A DNA stretch of 37,312 nucleotides from an uncultured Clostridia bacterium. Lineage in GTDB: Bacteria; Bacillota; Clostridia; Christensenellales; Aristaeellaceae. Shown here piece by piece: positions 5,534 through 15,700 of this stretch (position 1 is its first letter; each line of letters opens with the position of its first letter). Both the position numbers and the translations under genes were made by a program. Where the stretch lies: NCBI GenBank assembly GCA_946615785.1, contig CAMOIA010000001.1, positions 1 to 37,312 on the forward strand, given 5' to 3'. The notes beneath the pieces are model-generated. The model did not search any database. It saw nothing but the letters and a program-made list of their open reading frames with translations, and was not told the DNA's origin.

Positions 5534-5552
5534 AGGGTCAAAACGAGGGTCA
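5534..5552. promoter_or_regulatory. Integrase arm sites, right pair
   Basis: AGGGTCA at 5534-5540 and 5546-5552, 12 bases apart and in the same orientation as the left pair. They lie about 120 bases beyond the core and just upstream of the integrase gene. Confidence 0.78.
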
Positions 5553-5617
5553 GCCCCTTGCGCTTTTTCGTCTATTCGTTTACACTTGTCTTAAATCTTT
5601 TATTTTTTGGAGGAAAC

Positions 5618-6775
5618 ATGGAAAGAAAGCTGCGCCGCGATGGTCGAAAGCACCTCACGCGGCGACCCGACGGGCGTTTCAGACTTCGATACAAAGACCA
5701 ATACTTCTACGGCTACACCGAAGACGATGCCTACGCCCGCCTTGATGAATACAAGGCCCTTGAAGCTGCCCAGGCATCCGCCCGCCGGGATCCCACCGTG
5801 CAGGAATACGCCACCGCCTGGCTGCCGCGGAACAAAGTCGGCATCGGTCTCAAAACCTATAATGATTACGCCCTGAAAATTGACCAGGTGAACGAGACCA
5901 TTGGAAGCATGAAAATAAAGGACGTCACACCCAGCGACGTCAAGCGGTGCTATCTTCGGTATGAAGGCCTCAGCGAGAGCACCATCCGCCGCACCCGGAT
6001 GCTGTGGGTGTCCATTTTTGAAAGCGCCGTTGCGGACGGCCTGATCCGCTACAACGTTTTCAAGGATAAAACCGCCCGCCCGCATAAAGGCACCCAGGGC
6101 ACGCACCGTGTGCTCACGCAGGAAGAAAAAGAACTGATTGATCGGGTTGACCACAAGCTGCGCCCGCTGGTGATGGTCATGCTGTACGCCGGCCTGCGCC
6201 GCGGTGAGGCGCTCGCCCTGGTTGTTGATCGTGATGTGGATTTTACCCGCAATATCATCCGGGTGCGGGAATCCGTTTCTTATAACGGCAATGAGCCCGT
6301 TCTGCATTCCGGCGGGAAAACAAAAAACGCGGCCCGGGAGATCCCGTTGCCCGCCCGCCTTCGCGCTGAACTCATCGGCAGAACCGGCAGGCTCTTTACC
6401 GGTGAGCACGCTGAAATTGCCACGGAGACCGCCTTCCGCCGTGCTTGGGATAGCTATCTGACCGCCCTGGAACGCGCAGCCAACAACGGCATTGCAAAGC
6501 GCTGGTGGGGCAAAACGAAGGCCCAGCGCGCCGGCGGGCCTCCTGGTGAATGGAAAAGCATTTCCATCCGCCCGCACGATCTGCGCCACACCTATTGCAC
6601 CATGCTCCGCGATGCCGGCATAGAAATGAAGGTTGCCATGCGCTGGATGGGGCATAGCGATGAACGCATGATCCTGAAAATTTACGATCATGAAGAAGGC
6701 CGGCTGCAGGCCAATTCAGCAAAGCTCGATGCATTTCTATCCGGCGCGCCCGAACAAAAGGCGGCAGGCATTTAA
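5618..6775 (+). CDS. int: Tyrosine recombinase (phage integrase)
   Basis: A 385-residue integrase that recombines attP (5374-5415) with a host tRNA-Arg gene. ATG 5618 is chosen because GGAGGA ends four bases upstream; the frame stays open further 5' but without a ribosome site. Residues 1-60 are basic and aromatic (RFRLRYKDQYFYGYTEDDA), an AP2-like arm-binding region. Residues 60-155 form the SAM-like core-binding domain (VQEYATAWL). Residues 165-375 form the catalytic domain with the full set: Arg194 (AGLRRGEAL), Lys236 (GGKTKNAAREIPL), His320 and Arg323 (HDLRHTY), His346 (WMGHSD) and Tyr356 (LKIYDHEE). It converges on the giant virion gene with a shared terminator. Confidence 0.97.
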   Translation: MERKLRRDGRKHLTRRPDGRFRLRYKDQYFYGYTEDDAYARLDEYKALEAAQASARRDPTVQEYATAWLPRNKVGIGLKTYNDYALKIDQVNETIGSMKIKDVTPSDVKRCYLRYEGLSESTIRRTRMLWVSIFESAVADGLIRYNVFKDKTARPHKGTQGTHRVLTQEEKELIDRVDHKLRPLVMVMLYAGLRRGEALALVVDRDVDFTRNIIRVRESVSYNGNEPVLHSGGKTKNAAREIPLPARLRAELIGRTGRLFTGEHAEIATETAFRRAWDSYLTALERAANNGIAKRWWGKTKAQRAGGPPGEWKSISIRPHDLRHTYCTMLRDAGIEMKVAMRWMGHSDERMILKIYDHEEGRLQANSAKLDAFLSGAPEQKAAGI

Positions 6776-6790
6776 GCCCGCCGCCCTTTC
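6760..6790. terminator. Bidirectional terminator between int and the giant virion gene
   Basis: GGCGGCAGGC (6760-6769), loop atttaa, GCCCGCCGCC (6776-6785): ten positions with one mismatch. T-rich sequence follows rightward (ctttctttt), and leftward the minus strand reads CTTTTG. The stem overlaps the integrase stop codon. Confidence 0.9.
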
Positions 6791-6792
6791 TT

Positions 6793-9700
6793 TTACTGTA
6801 CACGCTTGAGCGCTGCTTTTTTCAGGGTTTCAATCTTGTCGGATGTGTACCCGTGATTGATCAGCATATTTACAATGCCGTTCGCTCTCGCGCTGTCGCC
6901 CGCGTTGTATGCCGCGGCCCATGCGTCCATCACCTCGGTCTGTGCCTTGTTCAGGGCTGTGATTTCGATCCCGTACCGGTTCGCCGTCAGATACAACGCC
7001 TGATTTTTCTGCACGTCCTCGGTGCTGCTCCTCAGGCCCTGGATGCTGGTTTCCATCTGCCTCGCCCGTTCAGTGTCGCCCGCGGCCTCCCACGCTGCCC
7101 AGCTCTGGTAATAGCCGTGCTTCGTGTTCGCTGCGCCTTCCACAAGCGCGCCGCCCGCGTTCACCTTGTTCATGCGCTCTTCAATCGCGTCCCGGCTCCA
7201 TCCGCCGTCCTCGATCAGATCGCCGATTACGGCCTCCGCAAGGGCCTCGTTCCCGATGGCCCGCGCCTGCATCGCAAGGTCAACATAATCGTTGAAGTTG
7301 GCTTTTGTCTTTCCGTACCCGATATTTTCTTCGTACCGCATCCGCCAGTACTGCACCGTCAGGGTGTCCACACCCATGCCCTGCATAACTTTCGGAATCC
7401 AGTTTGTAAGATACTCGGCTTCTTTCGCAACGTTTCCGACCGGGATGCCCAGCACGTTCGCGATTTTTGCCACAAAGTTCGTGCACGTCGCCGCCACGGT
7501 TTTTTTGCTGTCCTCGAACGTTGCCTTGTAGCAATCCTGAAAGGCCTGGTACAAATCCGCAATCACGCTCAGGTCGCTGCGCTCAACGTCGTACCCTGCC
7601 ATGATTTCATTCACGTCCCGCATAAATGGAATCATGTTCATGGGGTTCAGCTCGCTCCCAAGGTTGCTCCCGAAGACCGCCTCCTGGAATACCTCAAACG
7701 GGTTTTTGTCCGTATAGTCGCCAAGCAGCCTTTTCAGGAAATCCTCCCAAAACTTGTCTGGGTCGTCCATCTTGCGCAAGGCGCTGATAATGCTTGCCAC
7801 AACCGCCTGCAGGGTGTTGGCCGCAACCACCACCGCGCCGGTGCTTAAAAGCGCCCGCCTTGTGCTCCAGCTCTTGTGCATTCTGAATGCGTCCAGTTTG
7901 TCCATGAACGTGTTGAACGTTTTCAGCGGCTCGCCCATAAAGCTTGTGATCATCTTCACGTATTCCGTCCGCCCGCGCATGATCTGCGTCCGGTGCAGGA
8001 TGCTGTCCACCACCTGCGTCCGGTCAATGCAATCATTAAAGCGTTCGGTCACAAGCTCCCAGTACCTTTCGCTGCCCTTCTGAATGTCCCGGTTCTGCGA
8101 TCCCACCATGTTCTTGGCTGCCTGCCAGATGTTCGCCCAAGTCCAGTTATCCATAGCCCCCGGCAGCTTCATGCCCCAGTCCTGCACTTTGCCGCGAACC
8201 ATCTCGAATCCGTGCTTTTTCGTCTCCGGGAAAAGGATGTCCCAGACGCTCTGACCGGCGTCAAGCACAAAATTCCCGCGCTGTTTCCAGGAATAGATCG
8301 GGCTGTGCTCCTTCATTTCCCGAATATTCTGCGCCACGTTCACAAGCCCGCCGGCCCTTGCGGCGACGCCCGCCCAGTATCTCGCCGGGATCACGTCGAA
8401 GGCGCGGACGAATGAAAGCGGCTGCTTGGCTGCCGTGCTCAGGTTCCAGGCCACCGCGGCGCCCTTGTACTTGGCAAGCAGGCTTCCGAACCAGCTGCGC
8501 TCGATCGCGTCCTGGCTCAGTCCGTTAATGTCCTTGATCAGCTGCCGGAAATAGGGCATGGCGTTCTCGCCCATCAGAAGGCCCATATCCTGCGAAAAGC
8601 TCCCGCTTGCCTTCCGGATCTGCCGGGTGCGCCCGTCGCTTTCTCTCACCTCCGTTTCCTCGCTGTGCTTCATGTTCATCAGCCTTGCGATGTCCGCCAT
8701 TTCGCGCCCCCAGGCGTGATACGTAATCATCTCCATGGCGTGCTGGCCCGTCAGCTGGAATATATCATTCAGCATAATCGGCGCCGTCGCGTGCTCCATC
8801 AGGCTCTTTGTAAAGCCCTGGTTCATGATCATGTAAAAGGCGTTCTGCGTGTCGTTGGTCATGGTCTGGCTTGTGTACCCGGGTGCAATCTTAATCGGAA
8901 TGTACGCCTTGTCCTTGTATTTCCGGTACCCGTACATTTCCATGCTTACCTCGTTGCCAAGATCGCTGCACCACCCGTTCATGATTCCGCCCAGCGCGTC
9001 CGCGCATTTTTTCTGCTCGTCCGTCAGCTGGCTTATAATCGCGTTCACCTGCGCCATGGTCACGTGCTGCGGCCTCATGGTCTTGAGCCGCTGGCCGTGC
9101 TCCGCTTCCGTAAGGCCTATATAAATGCCGCCGCCGACCATCTCGCCCTTGGCATTCCGCTCGCCCACAACGTGCCTTGCCGCGTCCGCGCGCTGCATGT
9201 ACTTATACAGCGTCATGGCCTGGCCCACGGTCATCCGGATGCCGGCGCCCTCCAGCACCTGCGCGTTCCTGCCCGTCCACTTCCAATAGTTCTTGAACGG
9301 CTTCAGCGCGTCCGCAAACCGTCTTTCCGCCTCGTCCACGTCCGTAATCTGCCGGTCAAGAGATTTGCGCAGCATCGTCCAAAGGTCTTTGCCGATCTGC
9401 CCGCACTCCCTCTCCATCCGGCTGAAAAAGCGGATTGGATCCATAAGACTTCCCTGAATCTGTCTGTTTACGGCCCGCGCAAGCCTGCCCGCCAGTTTCT
9501 CTGTGTTCACCTGCTCGGCCCGGGTCTTCATCTCGCTTTGCATCCGGCGCAGATCCTCGCCGCGTTTCAGCGCAAGGCTCTTGCTTTCCTCGGAAATCAT
9601 GTGCAGGATGCTCTCCAGCGTTTCCGCCGTCGCTTCCAGATCTTGCGCGTTCATGCTCCGGATGTTCTGCCCGTTCACCCGGTCTGCAAGGTCTTTGATT

Positions 9701-12700
9701 TTGAAATCAAGATCCGGGTCGGGGATGACCATGGCGCCGTCCTCGTTCATGATGTTCTGCACGGCGCTGCGCAGCGCGTTAAATTCCATCGTCCTCCGGC
9801 TGCCTTCAAATCCGCCCGGCTCCAGCATACCCAGCGCCTGCGCCACCTGCATCCGGTGCTGCTCAAGCACGTTCTTGTTATTGGTCGGTCTCAGCAGCCG
9901 GTCGGCCAGCTGTCTGTACACCCGGTCAACGCGCTTTTGCAGCTGTGTGCGCCTCACGGTGTCCCGGTATCTGTCCATATCCCGCTGCAGCGCCTCGCGC
10001 ATTTCCTCGTTGGCGGTTGCCCTCGCGGCTTCCTCGATCTGCTTTTGCCTGTTCTGGAAATTCTCCTCCAGCTTCTTCCGGTCTTCCTGCATCTGCTGGT
10101 CAAGCTTCTTCCGGTATTCCTCCAGCTGCACCGCCGCTTCGGCCTGCTGTCTCTGCAGGGTTCTCGTCTCTCTCCTATCAAGCTGCTTTTTGCGCCTGTC
10201 CAGTTCCTTTGCGCGGTCTTGCAGCTCGATCTCCCTTTGGTTCATCCTGTGCCAACTGTCTCTTGCCGATTCTTCTGTCTGCCTTGCGTTTTCCTCCCGT
10301 TCCGCGTATTCCTGCCGGAGCTCCTCCTTCAGTTCCCGTCTTGCGTTCTTCATTTTCTCCGCGTATTCCTTCGCGGCCTGTTCCCGGTCTTCCGTAAGGC
10401 GCTCCGCGTATTCCGCCTCCAGCTTCTGCTCGGCCTGCTGGTAGTGTTTCACGCCCTCTCGGATCATCTTGGCGTATTCCTTCTGCTGGTCTGTCTGCTG
10501 CCCGTTTCTTATCACCTGGCTCGTCAGGCCGTTCTCAGCGCCGAACCATCCCCAAAGGATCCGCGCGCTCATGTCCTCCACGAACGTGTCACGGTCTACC
10601 CCGTTGTATTCGATCACGGTTTCGCTTTGCCGCAGGCGCTTGGCATGATCCAGCATGGCGTCAAAGCGTTCCAGCAGGTCGCCCTCGTTCAGGTCGCTCG
10701 CAAGCAGCCACGGGCTCTCCGCCTGGATGTCCTCAAGGGTCAGGTTCGACCGCATCTTCTTTTTGTCCACCGTGAACGTCAGCCAGCCCCGGTATTTCCG
10801 GTTCATTTCCGCAACGGATTCATACAGGAGCCGTGCCTCCTGCGCCTGCCCGGTGGTCAGATAGATCGTCGTCCCCCTGTGCTGGCTCAGCCAGTCAAGG
10901 ATCGGGTCGCCCTCCTCAAGCGTTTCATTGTGGTTTGTTGCGTACCCGCTCCTGTCCGCCATTTCCTCCGCAATCGCCCTGGCATAATCAATCGCCTGTT
11001 CAAAGTCGAAATCCTCACCTTCCAGCAGCGCGTTATCAAGTGCCAGATACATCCCGCGGATTCTGTCTGAAAGCGTCTCCGCGCTCATTCTAAGGCCGCC
11101 CATGCCCTTGATGATCGGGTATTCGTTTTTGATCTCCTGTACCAGTGCGGCAATGTTATAGGTGCCCACCTTCGGGCTGTCCTCCGTGTGCCCCATGTTG
11201 TTGAACATGATGCCCTGCTTCAGCATCTGGTAAATTTTCGTCATCATGTTCCGGGCTCTGTCGCCGCTGGCAAATCGCCTTTGCAGGATTTCCCGTGCCG
11301 TTTCCTCGCTCATGGCGTCGCGCATCTTCAGGCTGCTCCGGCTCTCTTCCACGGCCTCCCGGGTGCGGTCTTGGCTTTGCTGCTGATCCTGCTGCGCCTT
11401 CCGCACCCGTTCCAGCTGTCTCGCGGCGAATACCACCTGATCCCGTTTCAGCCCCTCTTCAAGTGCCGGCACGCCGTAGGTGTCCTCCAAAGCTTTATCA
11501 AGGCTTTTTTCGCCGTCCGTGTACTGCTTCAGCACTTCCTCAACCTGGTCAGCGGCCTCGCTCACGGTCATGCCGTTTTTCGCCATCCATTCCGCCATCC
11601 AATTCATGCCATAGGCTTCCACCACGGCCTGAAGGCCCAGCGTCTTTGTCGCGCTGTATTCCTGCCCGACGTGCCGTGTATATTGTATCCGCCTGAAATA
11701 ATCCCCGGCCAGATCGCTCTCCCGCAGAACGGTGCCGTACGCGATCTCATTGCGCCGGTTCGTCGCCTCCTGAACCTCACGGCGCAAAAGGTCGCCGACG
11801 GTTTCCACGTACTCGGCCTGGTTCATCAGTACCTGCGTCTCGCTGCTCTTCCCGGCGATCCGCCTGATGGTGGATTTCATCCATTCGCCAAGCTCTTTGA
11901 TATGATCCGCGAACCGTGAAACGTCGCTTTTCTTCATCTGCTCGCCGGTTTCCCGCTGGTTCTGCCGCAGAACGCCAAGGCCCACGCTTTCAGAATCCGC
12001 CAGCATGTCCAGCATACTGTCCGCCACAAGCTCGCTCACGGCGTCCACGTTCTCGCCGCTCTCGTTGTACCGGCGCCGGATCGTCTCAAGCCGTTCGTTC
12101 ACATCAAAATCCGCGTTGTTGTTCAGCCAGTCCATCACCGCATCGCGGATCCGCTCGGCGCCTTCCTTGTTGAATTGCTCCACATAATGGAACGCTTCAT
12201 GGCTCGCGGCCCGCACCAATGCGCCCTCGTCCGCGTCCAGGGCGATATCGATGCTCGCTGTGTTCCGGTTGTACCTCGCGTTCTGGTCGCCCAGGGTGTC
12301 GTATACGTTAAAGGTTAGCCCGTAGCGGTATGCAAGCTCGTCCAGCACGTTCAGCTGCTGCACCTGCCGCTGCGTCAGCGGATTGATAACGCGGTTGAAA
12401 TAAATCCCGCTGTCCTGCTGCTGCCCTTCCTCGTACACCCTGAAGCCGTACTGCCTCGCGTTTTCCCTCGTCCGCTCATTCCAGGCGCGCACCTCGGCTT
12501 CCCGCTGTTCCCGGCCCATTTCCCACGCCTGCCGGATGATGTCCTCCGAACTGCGCAGAATGAACGGGTTTTGCATGTTCAACTCCTGCCCGTGCCGTCC
12601 GTACCGGTATGCCGCCTCCGCTGCCCGGATGTCGTTTTCCACCTGGTTCTGTGTTTCGCTGTCCGCGTCCATGATCCTGAACACCCGTTCAAACGGTGCG

Positions 12701-15700
12701 CGCCTCGTTTCGTGCACCTCGCCGATGCCGTTCTGCGCGTCCGGAATGGTGTCGCTTTTCATCACCCGCAGCCCGTCGTCGCCTGCCCTGCGCATCATCC
12801 GCTCAAAGCGCTGCCGGTAGCTCTCTCCGTTCATCAGCTGGATAACGGCCGCCGCGTCCTCGTCGTTCTCCACAAGCAAAAGCACCCGGTTGTTCAGCCC
12901 GTCGTCGTCGCTCTTTGCCTCCTCCGCGGGTCTGGTTACGGTTCTGTCCCCGGCCTCGGTCGTCGCCACGGTCGTGTCTCTTACGGTTCTCCCGCCGTCC
13001 GTGTCCTCCGCTTCTTCGGTGCTTTCGGTGCCGTTCAGCTTGGTCACGCGCTCCCGATTGTCCGCGGCCTGATCCCTTGCGGGTGTGCTGGTTTCTGTCT
13101 GTTCCGGCGTCTGCTGCGGCGCGCGCGGTACGGGCTGTTCCATCTGTGTTTCGCTCTGTTCTGGCGCCTGTCTTTCCTGACCCGGCTGCCCCTGCTCGTC
13201 CGTCCGGCCCTCCATGTACTCCTCGGCGGCCGCCCGGGTGTCCTGTCCGGCTTCCTCGGCGGTCAGCTGCCTTGCGGGTGCCTGTGCAGGCTGCTCCGTC
13301 CGCGTCTGCTGCTGCCCTTCCATGTACTCCTCAGCGGCCGCCCGGGTGTCCTGTCCGGCTTCCTCGGCTGTCAGCTGTCTCGCGGGTACTTGTGCCGGCT
13401 GCTCCGTCCGTTCGCCCGTCCGGCCCTCCATGTACTCTTCCGCCGCCGCCCGGGTGTCCTGTCCGGCCTCTTCTGCCGTCAGCTGCCTCGCGGGTGTATT
13501 TTCCGCCGGCTGCTCCGCCTGCGCCTGCTCGTTCGTCCGGCCCTCCATATATTCCTCGGCGGCCATCCGGGTGTCCTGTCCGGCTTCCTCGGCGGTCAGC
13601 GGTTCGCGCTCGCTTTGCGTTTCCGTCTCCGCATCAAAGCCCCAGCTTTCCCGGAATTCCCTCCAGCGGTTCAGGGCCGCGTCGTAGTCCCATTCCCGGT
13701 CAATCTGTTCATTTGTTCCGTACACCATGTCCGCGGCCGCCTGTTCAAATGCGCCCGGTTCTCTTTGCTGTTCCTCCTGCGTTTCCGTCTGGTTGTTCTC
13801 CGCAAATTCATTCCAGCGCGCAACGGCCGCGTCATAGCTCCACGCCGCTTCCGCCTGATTGCTCCGGTGCCTTGCCTGGCTCTGGCTCAGCCTTCTGTCG
13901 CCGCTCTCCCTGGTTCGGTTCTGAAGCTCGGCCTTGGCATCGTTCAGGCCCCGCTGCAGGTATTCCGCAAGGTTCGTCCGCCCGATGGCAATGGTGCCGT
14001 CCGGCGCGATGCCCACGCCAAAACCCTCCCGCGATGCGTTCACGGCCCGGCGCAGCGCTGCCTGATCGTATTGACGGTTCCCGCCTTCCTCGCTCGACGG
14101 CATCACCAGCGTATTCACGTTCCGGCCCGCTTCCTCGATGGCCTGCTGCTGCTCCGCCTGGCGCTGCCTTGCCTGCTCCGCGGTGTTGGCCACCTCCTGC
14201 GCGATGGCCGCTGTGCGCGCGTTTCTCGCGTTCTGCGCCTGCTGTTTCAGATAGCTTGCAAGCTGGTACGAGCCCACCACAATACTGCCGTCCGGCGCCA
14301 TGCCCACCTGATAGCCGTGCCTGGCCGCGTTGTCCGCCTCCACCAGCTGGCTTGCCCTGTACATGGGCCGCCCGCTTTCCCTGTTGGCTGTCGGCGTGAT
14401 CACGGTGTTCACCGCGTTCTGTGCCCGGTTCTCCGGCAGGTTCCTCTGGTATTCCTGCTCCCGCCTCTGTTCCATGGCAATTTCAAACGCCCGTTCTTCG
14501 ATGCCTTCCCGCAACTGCTGCCGGTTCTGCTGCCAGCTTCCGTACGTGCTGCCGCCCAGATCCATCACGCCGCCGGAAATTCCCGAAACAATAAAAGTAT
14601 GCAAAAGCTGGTTTGTATGATCCACGCTCGCCTGATGCCTCGCGGCGGTCAGTGCCTCGTCCGCGTCGGTATACGTTCCGGCCTGCAGGTATTGCCGGTA
14701 GTAGTTCTGCACGTCCCGGTTCCAGGCGCTCTCGTCCTGCATCAGCCAGTTTTGCACCTGGTTCGTTGATATATCGTTCAGCACTTCTGTCGTTGATTCG
14801 GAAAAGGCGCCCACCAAGGTGTTCCAGACCGTTGTCCCCACTTTCTGCCAGGTCTTGCCGTCCTTTGGCAATCCCCGGTTCATCGCGTTCCAGAAATGCG
14901 CGTCGGAAAGCGCCTCGGTCGCAAACTCGCTCATGGCTGAAAGCCCCGCCGTCAGGAACAGGTCTTCCTGGTTGTGCGTTGCGTTGTTCTCCGCCGCTTC
15001 CGTGTAGTAATTGGAAAAGGATCCATAGGCCATCAGGCCCGTGCTCATCCAGCTCGGCATCCCGATTGCGTGATTGGTTACCATGCGGGTTACATTCTCG
15101 CCGATGTTCATGGCCGTGTCGTATACATCATTCCAGATTGTCTGCTTTCCGCCGTTCGCCTTCCTGATGGCCTCGTTCGTCGCGTTTTTAATCTGTTTCT
15201 GACTCTGTGTCGGGTTGTTGTATATTTCGTTCGGATCAATCTCTTTCCCGGTCACATGGCTCAGAATCATCGCGCTTGTGCTGACTATTTTCAGCGGCTC
15301 GGCGCTCAAGTCCGAAACCGTTCCGACAATGCCGCCGACAACCGGATTTTCACCTACAAAGCGGTTCCAGTTGGCCTGTTCTGTGTCCGTTCTCCTTTCA
15401 TTTGCCGTCTGTCTGATGGCATCTAAGAAGTTAAGCCCCTTTTCGCTGTCCTCGCCGTAAAGAATATAAAAGGCGTCTCTTTCGTCCTGCGTCATGAACG
15501 CCAGTTGGTTGTCTATCATCCAAGGCAGATACGGCGCTTCTTCGTTAAGATACCGCGTTGTCTCCGTTCTTCTCGTTTCTCCCGGCTGATCTGTGTCTTT
15601 TTCGTGCATACTTCTCAGGACATAATTGGCGTCCTTTTCCATGTACGCATTTCTTCCGCGCTCGGCTGCTTCCTGCCTCCCGTCGCCGATCTCCTGCAGC

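Noticed and set aside
8665..11070. Very long open frames on the plus strand opposite the giant virion gene (also 12571-14769 and 15505-17079)
   Set aside because: They mirror the GC-rich third-position bias of the minus-strand gene, encode Arg/Pro/His/Leu-rich low-information protein and lack ribosome sites.
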